This document shows, in pieces, positions 19,328-28,740 of a stretch of DNA of 64,000 nucleotides. The DNA lies in assembly GCF_902506555.1 (NCBI RefSeq), contig NZ_LR732707.1:3365899-3429898 (forward strand). The letters run 5' to 3'. Origin of the DNA: Sphingorhabdus sp. 109 (GTDB lineage: Bacteria; Pseudomonadota; Alphaproteobacteria; Sphingomonadales; Sphingomonadaceae). Position 1 is the first letter of the stretch. Each line of letters begins with the position of its first letter. A model generated the notes under the pieces. The model was not told the DNA's origin, made no database searches, and saw only the letters and a program-made list of their open reading frames with translations. Made by a program: the position numbers and the translations under genes.

Positions 19328-19705
19328 ATGGCAAGGATCACCGGTCTCGGTGGGATCTTTCACAAGGTGAAAGACCCGGCAGCAACACGGAAATGGTACA
19401 AGGACTTTTTAGAGCTGGATGGGGAATATGGCCCGATGCTCAACTGGTCGGATGAAAAGGGTGACCGCCCCTATAGCCTGATCAGCCATTTCCCCGAAGA
19501 TACCGAATATCTCAAACCCAGCGCAGCGCCGTTCATGATCAATCTCAGGGTTGATGATCTGGATGCCTATGTCGAAAAGCTCAAGGACAAGGGTCTGGAA
19601 ATTCTTGGCCATGTCGACGAAGGCTATGGCAAATTTGCTTGGATCCTCGATTGTGACGGGATCAAACTGGAATTCTGGCAGCAGGTCGACGCGCCGGACA
19701 GCTGA
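19328..19705 (+). CDS. VOC (glyoxalase/bleomycin-resistance) family protein
   Basis: 125 residues from ATG 19328. The vicinal-oxygen-chelate pattern is clear: ITGLGGIFHKVKDPAATRKWYKDFLEL at the start, INLRVDDLDAYVEKLKDKGLEI in the middle and KFAWILDCDGIKLEFWQ with the metal Glu at the end. The substrate cannot be inferred. It stands alone and converges on msrB, with only a few bases between the stops. Confidence 0.85.
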   Translation: MARITGLGGIFHKVKDPAATRKWYKDFLELDGEYGPMLNWSDEKGDRPYSLISHFPEDTEYLKPSAAPFMINLRVDDLDAYVEKLKDKGLEILGHVDEGYGKFAWILDCDGIKLEFWQQVDAPDS

Positions 19706-19714
19706 TAGCTGACA

Positions 19715-20221
19715 TCAGGCAGGGATGAATTTCAGCGCAAGCCCGTTGATGCAATGCCGCTTGCCCGACGGTTTCGGGCCATCGTTGAAAATATGGCCGA
19801 GATGCCCACCGCAGCGGGCGCAATGGACTTCCGTGCGTGGATAGCCAATTTTATAATCTCGCGATGTACCGATCCGGTCCCCGGCAATCGGTGCCCAGAA
19901 ACTCGGCCACCCGGTGCCGCTGTCATATTTTTTGTCCGATTTATACAGGCCGAGATTGCAGCCGGCGCAGGCATAGACGCCTTCGCGCTTTTCCTTGTTC
20001 AATGGACTGGAATAGGCGCGTTCGGTGCCTTCTTGGCGCAAGATACGGTAGCGGGCCGGACCCAGCCGGCGCTTCCATTCCTCGGCCGAACGATTGATCG
20101 CGAATTTGCCTGCCGAACGGGCTTCTGCATTGCCGAACAGCCCCGAGAGGCTGGCAGCGCCTATCGCTCCAGCGGCAATCAATGTTCCGGATATGACAGT
20201 GCGCCGATCAATCGCTTTCAT
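19715..20221 (-). CDS. msrB: Peptide-methionine (R)-S-oxide reductase, Tat-exported
   Basis: 168 residues with a Tat signal (DRRTVISGTLIAAGAIGAASLSG, twin Arg at 6-7). The MsrB domain carries the two zinc CxxC pairs (CAGCNLGLY and CARCGGHLGH) and the catalytic cysteine in RHCINGLALKF. It reduces methionine-R-sulfoxide in proteins and here should act in the periplasm. The start is supported by AAGGA 7 nt upstream of 20221. It lies 80 bp downstream of the P450 gene on the same strand, with a stem-loop between them. Confidence 0.92.
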   Translation of the reverse strand: MKAIDRRTVISGTLIAAGAIGAASLSGLFGNAEARSAGKFAINRSAEEWKRRLGPARYRILRQEGTERAYSSPLNKEKREGVYACAGCNLGLYKSDKKYDSGTGWPSFWAPIAGDRIGTSRDYKIGYPRTEVHCARCGGHLGHIFNDGPKPSGKRHCINGLALKFIPA

Positions 20222-20275
20222 CTGTAGTCCTTTCCGTCCTGCCTATATCTTTCGCAGCAGGACCGGGATTGGTTA

Positions 20276-20300
20276 CAGTTTCATGCCTGAACGGAAACTG
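20276..20300 (-). terminator. Stem-loop just after the P450 gene
   Basis: CAGTTTC (20276-20282) and GAAACTG (20294-20300) form a perfect 7-bp stem with an 11-nt loop directly after the P450 stop. There is no long T-run, so it may only slow or attenuate transcription into msrB. Confidence 0.3.
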
Positions 20301-20301
20301 A

Positions 20302-21618
20302 TCAATATTTGGAAAGCTCGACTTCCAATTCGCGGAAGCCGTGGACGAAACAGGCATGGACGCGGCGATGCTTGCCGGTCGGATTGACCTGCATCCGGCG
20401 CTTGTGCATTTCCTCCAGCAATATCCGGATCTGGAGTTCGGCGAGACGGGCCCCGACACAGCGGTGGATACCGTAGCCGAAGGCGAGATGGCGCCGCGCA
20501 TTTTCACGGTCGACCTTGATCTTGTCGGCTTCCGGAAAAACTTCTTCGTCGCGGTTGGCGGAAATATACCATAGAACAACCTTGTCGCCCTTCTTGATCT
20601 GGTTGCCGAACAGGTCATGGTCTTCCAGGGCGGTGCGCCGCATATGGGCGAGCGGGGTCTGCCAGCGGATGATTTCCTGCACGGCATTGGGGATCAGGTC
20701 CGGGTTCTCCTGCAGCTTTTTCCGCTCTTCGGGGAATTGCCCAAGACCATAAGCAACACCAGACATGGTATTGCGGGTCGTGTCATTGCCGCCGACGATC
20801 AGCAGCACCAGATTGCCCATGAATTCCATGTGATCCATGTCGCGCATATGTTCCGAATGGATCATCATCGAGATCAGGTCGGGTGTCGGCTCGGCATTGA
20901 CCCGCTCGTTCCAGAGCTTGGTGAAATAGGCGCCCATTTCGAACAGAATCTGGCGACGCTGTTCGGTCAGGTCTTCCGCGACCGACAATTCGACATCGCC
21001 AGCCCAGTCGGACCAGTAGGTCAGCAGCCTGCGGTCTTCCCAGGGGAAGCCGAACAGGATCGCCAGCATGCCGGTCGTCAGTTCGATCGATACCTTGTCG
21101 ACCCAGTCGAATTTTTCACCCCATGGCAGGCTGTCGAGCACTTCTTCGGTGCGTTGGCGGATCTCGTCCTCCATCCGCTTCATCTCGGTCGGCGTGAAGG
21201 CCGGCGCTACGGTGCGGCGCTGTCCGGTGTGCTTGGGCCGGTCCATTGCAATGAACATCGGCAGCTGGAAATCGGAATCGTCGAAATCGGGCTCGGCGAT
21301 AGTGATGCCGCCATGGGAAACGTCGGACGAATAAATGTCGGGCAGCGCCTCGACATGCTGAATCGGCTTGTAGGTGGTGATATTCCAGAAATCACCGTGC
21401 ACACCGCCCTCGATCTTGTTGATCGGTGCCTGTTCCCGCATTTCGGCGAAAGGCTTGCGCCACAGATCCTTGCTGTACAGTTCCGCGCGGCTGACATCCC
21501 AAGGGTTGGCGTCACTGTCCGCGATCGAAGGATGGGTCTTGTACCATTCTTCCAGCGCCTCATCGGCGGTAGGGGATGTGGTCAGATTATTGAGGTCAAT
21601 TTGCGGTACGGATGCCAT
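20302..21618 (-). CDS. Cytochrome P450, CYP153-like
   Basis: 438 residues from the ATG at 21618, which has GGAGAG upstream. P450 landmarks: the I-helix LLIVGGNDTTRNTMSG, the K-helix EIIRW, and the heme loop LAFGYGIHRCVGARLAELQ with the heme-ligand Cys near residue 387. IAMDRPKHTGQRRTVAPAFTP resembles the CYP153 alkane/fatty-acid hydroxylase group. No ferredoxin or ferredoxin reductase gene is nearby, so electrons must come from partners elsewhere. Family certain; subgroup tentative. Confidence 0.9.
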   Translation of the reverse strand: MASVPQIDLNNLTTSPTADEALEEWYKTHPSIADSDANPWDVSRAELYSKDLWRKPFAEMREQAPINKIEGGVHGDFWNITTYKPIQHVEALPDIYSSDVSHGGITIAEPDFDDSDFQLPMFIAMDRPKHTGQRRTVAPAFTPTEMKRMEDEIRQRTEEVLDSLPWGEKFDWVDKVSIELTTGMLAILFGFPWEDRRLLTYWSDWAGDVELSVAEDLTEQRRQILFEMGAYFTKLWNERVNAEPTPDLISMMIHSEHMRDMDHMEFMGNLVLLIVGGNDTTRNTMSGVAYGLGQFPEERKKLQENPDLIPNAVQEIIRWQTPLAHMRRTALEDHDLFGNQIKKGDKVVLWYISANRDEEVFPEADKIKVDRENARRHLAFGYGIHRCVGARLAELQIRILLEEMHKRRMQVNPTGKHRRVHACFVHGFRELEVELSKY

Positions 21619-21733
21619 AAGTCTCTCCTGCCGTTGCTTGTGTCAGCAATCGGTTGCGTTTCAAAACTCGTTCAATCTGCCGCTATTGACAGTAATGTCA
21701 ATGTCTTTTCGGCAAATGGCGTGAATCGCGCGA

Positions 21734-22933
21734 CTATTTTCCGGTGATGCGGGCGAGCAGGCCATTTTTCCGCGCCGCCTGTCCGGATTTCATGACATTG
21801 CGGCGGAACAGCATCACCGAAAAGCGGATGATGATTATCGTGAAAACGGCCTGCCAGACCAGCGCCAGACCATGCTGCCAGATATTGTCCATTTGCGCCG
21901 CCCGCGCAATCATCGCGAACGGCGAGCTGAACGGGAACAATACGGCAAACCATTCGACCGGTTCTCCCAGCTTGGTGATCGAGGAATAGGCGAGGAAGAA
22001 GACCAGCAATTGCCCCATGGTTACCGGCATCGACAAGGTTTGCACCTCGCGAACCGTGGTGGCCATCGCACCAATCCCGAGAAACAGCGAGCCCAGCAGC
22101 AGATAGGCCATGGAAAAATAAAGGATCAGCAACAGGCAGAACAGGGGCCAGCCGACGGCGGGTGACGGCAGCGCAGCCCAGTTGCCGCCAACAAGAAGCG
22201 CCACGGACAAGCCCATGGTGCTCCACACCGTGATTCCGACGAGCGCCATACCCAGCATCGCGAAAAGCTTGCCGAGAAATATCGCGTCCATCGGAATCGC
22301 TGCGGCCAGGATCTCGATGATCTTGTTGGTCTTTTCCTCCACCAGGTTGGATAGCACCATGCCCGCGAGGATCATCGTCAGCAATATCAGGATTGCCTGA
22401 CCCGCCTGCGCCGTCAGCAACTGGTTGCGCTCGCTGGAACTGCTCGTCTGTTCGACAAATGTTGTTCTGATTTCAACCGGAGCGGGCTGCGCCAGTGCGG
22501 TTTCCGCGAGCAGGGCAATCTTGCCCTGCCATCGCTGGACGTCGCGTTCGGAACCAGTCAGCACGGGGGCGGCCAATGATCCGGTGACAATGGCGGTCAG
22601 CGATTTCTCGCTGTGCAGCGTTGCAATAATGTCGTCTTCCCGCCCGGAAAAATCGTCCAGCACAAAAAGCTCCGGCAGGGCTCTTGTACCGAGGCTGCCG
22701 GACAGATGTGCATGCGCCGCGAGCAAGCGATCCGATTCTGCCGCGCTCATGGCAACCCCGATGACCGGACTGTCTATATCCTGGGAAACCTGCGCGCCCA
22801 ATCCGCCAGCGGCCACCGCGATGCCAATCGGAAACAGCGGGCCGAGCAGGAAGAAGAAAAAGGATTTGGAAAAGATGATCGCGGTGAAATCGCGGCGGGC
22901 GATGACAAAGGCGGCGCGGATGGTTTCGATCAT
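21734..22933 (-). CDS. ABC transporter permease, NatB/YhaP type
   Basis: 399 residues. A first helix at about 21-43 precedes a large extracytoplasmic domain of roughly 140 residues. A cluster of five to six helices follows (about 175-375), including LIEILAAAIPMDAIFLGKLFAMLG-type ABC-2 sequence (TNKIIEILAAAIPMDAIF). It forms the membrane half of an exporter with the ATPase encoded just upstream; the ATGA overlap at 22930-22933 couples them. NatAB-type systems export Na+ or small toxic compounds, but the cargo here is unknown. Confidence 0.85.
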   Translation of the reverse strand: MIETIRAAFVIARRDFTAIIFSKSFFFFLLGPLFPIGIAVAAGGLGAQVSQDIDSPVIGVAMSAAESDRLLAAHAHLSGSLGTRALPELFVLDDFSGREDDIIATLHSEKSLTAIVTGSLAAPVLTGSERDVQRWQGKIALLAETALAQPAPVEIRTTFVEQTSSSSERNQLLTAQAGQAILILLTMILAGMVLSNLVEEKTNKIIEILAAAIPMDAIFLGKLFAMLGMALVGITVWSTMGLSVALLVGGNWAALPSPAVGWPLFCLLLILYFSMAYLLLGSLFLGIGAMATTVREVQTLSMPVTMGQLLVFFLAYSSITKLGEPVEWFAVLFPFSSPFAMIARAAQMDNIWQHGLALVWQAVFTIIIIRFSVMLFRRNVMKSGQAARKNGLLARITGK

Positions 22934-23892
22934 GCTGCTGGGTCTCCGTCATCTTCCGCGGCGTCTGCGTCCATTCTGCGGGCCACTGCTTCGCCGGCGA
23001 TCTGGACGAAAGCATCGTGCAGGCCGGGCCGTTCGATGGACAGAGATTCAATCCCGGCTCCGCCCTCAACCAGCGCGTGAAGTAGCGGTTCGACACCAGT
23101 TTCCGGTAGAGTGAAATGCCAGTTGTGGCCGAGCGGCTGGCAGTCCGGCGGGATGGCCGAGCGCCAGGGGCCTTCGAGGTTGCGGGTTTCGAGATGGACT
23201 TGCGGGCGCAGTCGGTCCCGTGCAGCGGAGACTTTGCCTCTGAAAGGGATTTTCCCGTCGGCGACGATAGCGATTTCTTCGCACAATCGTTCGGCATGGG
23301 CGATCACATGGGTCGAGAAAATCACTGTCACCCCCTTGTCTGCCTGCGCCCGGATCAACCGTTCCAACTTGCCCTGATTGAGCGCGTCCAGTCCGGAAAA
23401 GGGCTCGTCGAGAATGATCAGATCCGGCTCATGTACCAGCGTACCAAGCAATTGCACCGTCTGGGCCATGCCTTTGGACAATTGCCGGATTTGCTTGTCG
23501 GCGGCGTCGCCGAGCCCGTGCTCCTCCATCATCCGGCGACCGCGCTTGCGCCCCTCGGCCAGCGGCAGTCCGCGCAGGGCACCCATGAAGGCGATCGCGT
23601 CATAGGCTTTCATCGACTGATAGAGGCCACGCTCTTCCGGCAGATAGCCGACCTGATGGGCCATCGAAATCGGGTCCGGCGATCCGAGCAGGAAGCGCTC
23701 GCCCTCGTCGGGATCAATAATCCCCAGAAGCATCCGCAAAGTCGTCGTCTTGCCGGCTCCATTGGGCCCTAATATGCCGAATATACTGCCCCTGCCGATG
23801 GTCAGGTTGATACCATCAACAGCTGTCTCACCATCAAATCTCTTGACGATATTGCGGGCCTCGATGGCCAGTTCAGATTGGGTTGCGCGCAT
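22930..23892 (-). CDS. ABC transporter ATP-binding protein, NatA type
   Basis: 320 residues. Walker A (GPNGAGKTTT), a Q-loop at YLPEERGLYQSM, the signature QLSKGMAQTVQLL, Walker B (DLIILDEPFSGLD) and the switch His (FSTHVIAHAE) are all present. The YLPEERGLY Q-loop is typical of the NatA/YhaQ group. The C-terminal 90 residues (after about 225) form an accessory domain. It is coupled to the permease gene. Its start at 23892 is 44 bp from the divergent queG start. Confidence 0.92.
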   Translation of the reverse strand: MRATQSELAIEARNIVKRFDGETAVDGINLTIGRGSIFGILGPNGAGKTTTLRMLLGIIDPDEGERFLLGSPDPISMAHQVGYLPEERGLYQSMKAYDAIAFMGALRGLPLAEGRKRGRRMMEEHGLGDAADKQIRQLSKGMAQTVQLLGTLVHEPDLIILDEPFSGLDALNQGKLERLIRAQADKGVTVIFSTHVIAHAERLCEEIAIVADGKIPFRGKVSAARDRLRPQVHLETRNLEGPWRSAIPPDCQPLGHNWHFTLPETGVEPLLHALVEGGAGIESLSIERPGLHDAFVQIAGEAVARRMDADAAEDDGDPAA

Positions 23893-23936
23893 TTACGGCT
23901 TTCATCTCGGACGTTACTGTTTGATAGGGACAGCCT

Positions 23937-24992
23937 ATGCCGGATGACAAGTTAAGATTGACCAAAGCGCTGGAAAACAGAGCGCAGGAAGAGGGCTTTG
24001 GCGCGGTCGGCATCGCCCCGGCCAAACTGGCGCCGAAAACAGGTCAGCGTCTCCGGCAATGGCTCGACGATGGCCGCCAGGGTGACATGCTCTGGATGGT
24101 CAACCGGGCGGATGAGCGGTCTGATCCGACAACGTTGTGGCCGGACGTGCAGACGGTTGTCATGCTGGGCATGAGCTACGCCCCCGCTGTCGATCCTTTT
24201 GCGCTCGAGGCAGTTCCCGATCACGGCCGCATTTCTGTCTATGCGCAGGGCAAAGATTATCATGACGTGGTGAAAGGCGCGCTCAAGCGCACTGCCCGCT
24301 GGCTGGTCGAGCAGGCGGACTGTGAGGTGAAGGTGTTCGTCGATACCGCACCGGTGATGGAAAAGCCGCTGGCCGAGGCCGCCGGTCTGGGCTGGCAGGG
24401 TAAGCATACCAATATCGTCAGCCGCGACCACGGCAGCTGGCTGTTTCTCGGCGCGATTTACACGACGCTCGATCTCGAGCCTTCAAAACCGGGAAGGGAC
24501 AGTTGCGGCAGCTGTTCGGCCTGTCAGGATATCTGTCCTACAGGGGCGTTCCCGGCGCCCTATCAACTCGATGCGCGGGCCTGTATTTCCTATCTGACGA
24601 TCGAGCATAAGGGACCGATTCCGCACCGGTATCGCAAGGCAATCGGCAACCATATCTATGGCTGTGATGACTGTCTCGCTGTCTGTCCATGGAACAAATT
24701 TGCCAAGGCGGGCGCGGCGAACAGGGCGTTCTTGCCGCGTGCGGAACTGGCGGCGCCGGCTCTTGTCGATATTCTTGCGCTCGACGATGCCAGCTTTCGT
24801 CAGGTATTCTCCGGATCACCGATCAAACGGACGGGCCGTGACCGCATGGTACGCAACGCGCTGATCGCGGCCGGCAACAGTGGTGACGCAGACCTGATGG
24901 TACCCGTCGAGGCTTTGCTGGACGATGATGATGCTACGATCAGGGATGCCGCCGGCTGGGCGCTGGATCAATTAAAGTCAGCGCAGCCTTAG
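23937..24992 (+). CDS. queG: Epoxyqueuosine reductase
   Basis: 351 residues. QueG reduces epoxyqueuosine to queuosine in tRNA using cobalamin and two [4Fe-4S] clusters. The cluster cysteines are visible as CGSCSACQDICPTGAF and CDDCLAVCPWNKFA, and VDTAPVMEKPLAEAAGLGWQGKHTN is the conserved central segment. The C-terminal HEAT-like part includes DDATIRDAAGWALDQL. Length is normal. Its last 15 nt overlap the end of the convergent lipoprotein gene. Confidence 0.95.
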   Translation: MPDDKLRLTKALENRAQEEGFGAVGIAPAKLAPKTGQRLRQWLDDGRQGDMLWMVNRADERSDPTTLWPDVQTVVMLGMSYAPAVDPFALEAVPDHGRISVYAQGKDYHDVVKGALKRTARWLVEQADCEVKVFVDTAPVMEKPLAEAAGLGWQGKHTNIVSRDHGSWLFLGAIYTTLDLEPSKPGRDSCGSCSACQDICPTGAFPAPYQLDARACISYLTIEHKGPIPHRYRKAIGNHIYGCDDCLAVCPWNKFAKAGAANRAFLPRAELAAPALVDILALDDASFRQVFSGSPIKRTGRDRMVRNALIAAGNSGDADLMVPVEALLDDDDATIRDAAGWALDQLKSAQP

Positions 24993-25346
24993 CGCATTGA
25001 CACAGCTGGCCCGGTCGACCGCTGCGCCGTCGCTGCGGCGAGTGTCAATATGGGTCACTCTCTGGGTTCCGCCGTTTTCCTGCGGATAAAGATAGGCGTC
25101 GAGGATACAGGCGCCGCTTGAGAATTGCAGTTTTCGCGCAGGTGGTTCCGATATGTCCAGTTGGGGATTGCCGAACAGGCGGGTCAGTTGATCGGCGGTC
25201 TTGCCCATGACGATTTCCAGCCCTGCCACATTATTGAGTGGCGACCCCGAAACAGCGGGCAAGCCCGTGCTTCTTGGGGTTGTGGCGGTCGAGGCACAGG
25301 CGGCCAGCGCAGGCAGGCTGAACAGGACCAGAAAATTGGCTTTCAT
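24978..25346 (-). CDS. Small lipoprotein, unknown function
   Basis: 122 residues with a lipoprotein signal (LPALAAC, lipid cysteine at 17). The middle part, MGKTADQLTRLFGNPQLD, resembles the short helix-beta repeat of SmpA/OmlA-like lipoproteins, followed by a C-terminal domain with two cysteines. It is encoded with a 4-nt overlap downstream of the EI24-type membrane protein. The role is unknown; envelope location is likely from the signal. Confidence 0.65.
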   Translation of the reverse strand: MKANFLVLFSLPALAACASTATTPRSTGLPAVSGSPLNNVAGLEIVMGKTADQLTRLFGNPQLDISEPPARKLQFSSGACILDAYLYPQENGGTQRVTHIDTRRSDGAAVDRASCVNALRLR

Positions 25347-26032
25347 GCAGATCTTTCTTTCTTCTTCCCGTGTACCAGATGGCTAGCCATAGCGGCTGCC
25401 AGAACCGGCGCAAGAAAATTGACAAAGGGGACAGCGAGCAGCAGGGCGGCGATCAGGCCCAGAATGAAGCGCTGCAATTTGGACAGGCTCCAGTCTGCCG
25501 ACAGGGCTCGATAATCATCGACATGGCGGGCTGCAACCATGTCTTGCAGGTCCCTTCCCAGCAAGACGGCGTTGATGGTGAAAAAGGCGACGGGTAGGCC
25601 GACGCCGGTTACCAGCAGCAGCACATAGAGCGGTATCGCCAGAATATTATAGCCAAGCGCGCGACCGGCGGATGCGAGCCCCATCCGGATTCCCAATGCG
25701 TAGCCGGGTGGTTTCGCCTGTTCGGCAAATTCCGGATAATATCGCTGTTCTACCGCATCGACGATGTCGTCCGAAAAAATGTTGAGCACGAATATGGCGA
25801 CGATCCGGAACAACAGGACACCGGTCAGGATGGCGATGATCGCGGCGGCAGCGGCAGCTGCAAATCCGCCGTCGGTCCAGCCAAGCCACGTGAACAGCCA
25901 GACCAGCCCGAAATAGGCCGCGACACCGAACAAAGCGAAAAGGAGAATGGTCAGCAGGACAACCCTCAGCAGGATCACCAGTATCTTGCGGTCGGTGAGC
26001 TGCGCGAGCGCGCGGGTGAAGGCCTCTATCAT
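25343..26032 (-). CDS. EI24/CysZ-like membrane protein
   Basis: 229 residues with four to five membrane helices (about 17-50, 58-86, 130-150, 190-215). The loop LLGRDLQDMVAARH and the overall layout match the EI24 domain, which includes the sulfate permease CysZ. AAGGAAGA precedes the ATG at 26032. No sulfur-assimilation genes are nearby, so sulfate transport is not established. The gene overlaps the following lipoprotein gene by 4 nt. Confidence 0.7.
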   Translation of the reverse strand: MIEAFTRALAQLTDRKILVILLRVVLLTILLFALFGVAAYFGLVWLFTWLGWTDGGFAAAAAAAIIAILTGVLLFRIVAIFVLNIFSDDIVDAVEQRYYPEFAEQAKPPGYALGIRMGLASAGRALGYNILAIPLYVLLLVTGVGLPVAFFTINAVLLGRDLQDMVAARHVDDYRALSADWSLSKLQRFILGLIAALLLAVPFVNFLAPVLAAAMASHLVHGKKKERSA

Positions 26033-26138
26033 TCTTCCTTCATGTCACGATTGCCGATCCGGCGTCAATTCTGCTTGATGGTCCAGAGCCAAATCCCTAA
26101 CGAACCTCAAATAGAGCAACCAGCCCGAAGGTATATAT

Positions 26139-27137
26139 ATGACCACCGAAGCCCGCTATGATATCGTCGCCATCGGCAACGCGATTGTCGACGTAATCTC
26201 CCAGTCCAGCGATGAATTTCTCGAAGAGGAGCAGCTGGTCAAGGGAAGCATGGCGCTGATCGATGCCAACAGGGCGCAGGAATTGTACCGCGACATGGGG
26301 CCCGCACGCGAAATCAGCGGCGGTTCGGGTTCCAACACGCTGGCCGGCGCTTCCACCCTGGGTCGCCAGTGCGCGCTGATCGCGCAAGTGGCAGACGACC
26401 AGCTTGGCGAGGTTTTCGCTCATGACATCCGCGCAACCGGGATCGATTTTGACGTGCCGCCGCTGGGCAAGGAGCCGCCGACGGCGCGCTGCCTGATTTT
26501 CGTTACACCCGACGCGCAGCGGACGATGAACACCTTTCTCGGCGCATCGCAATTCCTGCCGCCCGCTGCGGTTGACGCCGATCTGATTGCCAGCGGCGCG
26601 ATTCTCTATCTTGAAGGCTATCTGTGGGATGCCGATGAACCCAAGGCCGCGATGGCTTTGGGGATCGACATTGCCCGGGAAAATGGCCGGAAGGTTGCCT
26701 TCACCCTGTCCGACACTTTCTGTGTCGACCGGCACCGGGCGGAATTTGTCGGTCTGATCGATGGCGGCAAGATTGACATTCTCTTCGCCAATGAAGCGGA
26801 AATCATGATGCTGGCCGAAACCGAGGATTTTGACGCTGCGGTCGCGCAAACGGCTGCCAAGGTCGAGACGCTGGTCGTCACGCGAAGCGAAAAAGGGGCG
26901 ATCGCGGTCCGGGACGGCAAGACCACCGCTGTTGCCGCCGAGCCGGTTGAACAGATTGTCGATACCACGGGTGCCGGTGACCTTTTTGCCGCCGGCTTCC
27001 TCAGCGGCTATATCGAAGAACGCCCGATGGCGGAATGTCTGACCATCGGCGCGGTCGCTGCAGCCGAGGTGATTTCCCATTATGGCGCGCGTCCGGAAGC
27101 CGATCTGCGGGCGCTGGTGGAAAAACGGCTGGGCTAA
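26139..27137 (+). CDS. Adenosine kinase-like PfkB-family sugar kinase
   Basis: 332 residues. PfkB signatures: an N-terminal ISGGSGSNTLAGASTLGRQCALI and the C-terminal anion-hole VDTTGAGDLFAAGFLSGY with the catalytic Asp. The substrate-side segment YDIVAIGNAIVDVI is typical of bacterial proteins annotated as adenosine kinase. It phosphorylates a nucleoside or sugar with ATP in the cytoplasm; adenosine is likely but not proven. It ends directly against the convergent flippase gene. Confidence 0.82.
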   Translation: MTTEARYDIVAIGNAIVDVISQSSDEFLEEEQLVKGSMALIDANRAQELYRDMGPAREISGGSGSNTLAGASTLGRQCALIAQVADDQLGEVFAHDIRATGIDFDVPPLGKEPPTARCLIFVTPDAQRTMNTFLGASQFLPPAAVDADLIASGAILYLEGYLWDADEPKAAMALGIDIARENGRKVAFTLSDTFCVDRHRAEFVGLIDGGKIDILFANEAEIMMLAETEDFDAAVAQTAAKVETLVVTRSEKGAIAVRDGKTTAVAAEPVEQIVDTTGAGDLFAAGFLSGYIEERPMAECLTIGAVAAAEVISHYGARPEADLRALVEKRLG

Positions 27138-28661
27138 TCAGCCTTTCATTTTGAAAAGCGTCCGGTCGTCCGGTCCAAAGCCCCATTTCCAGATAACCCA
27201 GGCGTAGCTGCCGAGGATCATGGGTATGCCGACGATCAGTTCTGCCCATTCGGGTAGGCGGGTCGCGAGAAAGCCGACGGCGCTGGCAACGCCTATGGCG
27301 ATCAGCAGGGTCCAGCGCCAGCCGTTGACCGGCGCATCGAGCAGCTTTGACAGGAAAATTGCCTTCACCACCGAGGCATAGGCGAGGGCGACCATCAAGG
27401 CCGCCGCGACCGCCGCTGCCTGATACAGGGGGCCAAGGCCGAGATAGACGCAGATCTGGATGAAGGCGACGCTGAGCGCAGCCTGCAGCAGCAACATCGA
27501 CAGTGAAATCAGCAGATTGCGATGGCGGGCGATATAGACCAGTGCGGATTCGCTGACCACGGCGGTTGCGGCCACGGCTTCGGCTGCCAGCAGGAAGGCC
27601 AGCGCGCCGGTGCCGCCGACAAATCCCGGACCGACAAGGCCCATCACGGCTTCGCCTGGAATCGCCAGCGCCAGGGCAATGCCGACCTGCGCTGCAATGA
27701 TCCAGAATCCGACCTGACTGACCTGGCTGGCGATAGCCTTCATATTGCCGGCTTCGAGATTGCGGGTGATGACCGGGCCGAGAATGGGGTCGAAGCTTGT
27801 CTTGAGCTTCTGTGGCAGGCTCGCCACCTGCTGGGCGATATAATAGATGCCCACGATCGCCGGCGATGCGAACAGGCCGAGGATCGCCAGATCGAGACGG
27901 CGCGAACCCCATTCGGCTGCGTCGGCCGCGGCAAGGGGCATGTTGCGGCGTGCCATCCGCGCGATTTTCAACGGTTCCGGTCGCCAGCCGTGCGGCAGGC
28001 CATAGCTTTTGAACAGGGGCCACAAAGAGGCCGCCAGTGCGGCGATCATCGACACGACATAGGAAAGGATCAGGCCGTCGCGCAGCGAATAATAGGAAAA
28101 GAGAAAGGCGGCGATGCTGATCGTCCACGGCTCGACAATCGACCGGGCGCGCACCGTCGAGGCAATATCGTAGCGGTAGGCGAGCGCAGCGAGCGCGATA
28201 TCGGCGCCGACAACCGTGAATATGACCAAGGGCAAAAACCGGTCGAGACCGTTGATCTCGCTGTTCGGGAACATGATGAAGGGAAAAGCGATAAGAATGC
28301 CTGCCGCGACCGCCGAAGCCAGAAAACTTACCAGCAGCCCGTCCCAGACGACATGGACATGAGGTCTCTGGGTCCGGCTCAACTGCGCTGCGAGGCCGCG
28401 CTTGAGCCCGAGTGTCGCCAGTTGAGCGGCAAATTCAACCACCAGTATCGCATAAGCGAAGCGGCCCAGCGCTTCTGCACCATAGATCCGGCCGGCGATG
28501 AACAGAAAGGGCAGGCGCGCGGCGAGGCGCAGCAGAAAGCCGAAAATATTGGTCCGCCCGCCTTTGGCCAGCGCGGCAATATCGTCCTTGCTCTTGTCGG
28601 CGGGTGTGTCGCCATCAATTGGCGGTGCACCAGCCGTGCCTGATGATTCAGGACTGTTCAA
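27138..28661 (-). CDS. Polysaccharide/lipopolysaccharide flippase (MATE/Wzx-like)
   Basis: 507 residues from TTG 28661, which has GGAGAG 6 nt upstream. A polar N-terminal tail (1-35) precedes about twelve to fourteen membrane helices. The first (FGFLLRLAARLPFLFIAGRIYGAEALGRFAYAILV) matches the opening of Wzx/RfbX-type exporters. It should move lipid-linked glycans across the inner membrane. No glycosyltransferase genes adjoin it, although the surface glycan module at 14-19 kb could supply a substrate (speculation). Confidence 0.8.
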   Translation of the reverse strand: MNSPESSGTAGAPPIDGDTPADKSKDDIAALAKGGRTNIFGFLLRLAARLPFLFIAGRIYGAEALGRFAYAILVVEFAAQLATLGLKRGLAAQLSRTQRPHVHVVWDGLLVSFLASAVAAGILIAFPFIMFPNSEINGLDRFLPLVIFTVVGADIALAALAYRYDIASTVRARSIVEPWTISIAAFLFSYYSLRDGLILSYVVSMIAALAASLWPLFKSYGLPHGWRPEPLKIARMARRNMPLAAADAAEWGSRRLDLAILGLFASPAIVGIYYIAQQVASLPQKLKTSFDPILGPVITRNLEAGNMKAIASQVSQVGFWIIAAQVGIALALAIPGEAVMGLVGPGFVGGTGALAFLLAAEAVAATAVVSESALVYIARHRNLLISLSMLLLQAALSVAFIQICVYLGLGPLYQAAAVAAALMVALAYASVVKAIFLSKLLDAPVNGWRWTLLIAIGVASAVGFLATRLPEWAELIVGIPMILGSYAWVIWKWGFGPDDRTLFKMKG

Positions 28662-28740
28662 ATCGCTCTCCGGCTGGTCCGCTCCAGGACAGACTGTCTA
28701 TAGCAGTTTCGGTATTTTGTCATCATCATGGCTCGCCGGT

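Noticed and set aside
20617-21747. 376-codon open frame on the plus strand
   Set aside because: It lies antisense to the P450 gene, which has clear motifs; long antisense frames are common in GC-rich genes.
26097-27080. 327-codon open frame on the minus strand
   Set aside because: Antisense to the adenosine kinase-like gene and lacks its own ribosome site.
27522-28643. 373-codon open frame on the plus strand
   Set aside because: Antisense to the flippase gene, whose membrane-helix pattern is far more convincing.
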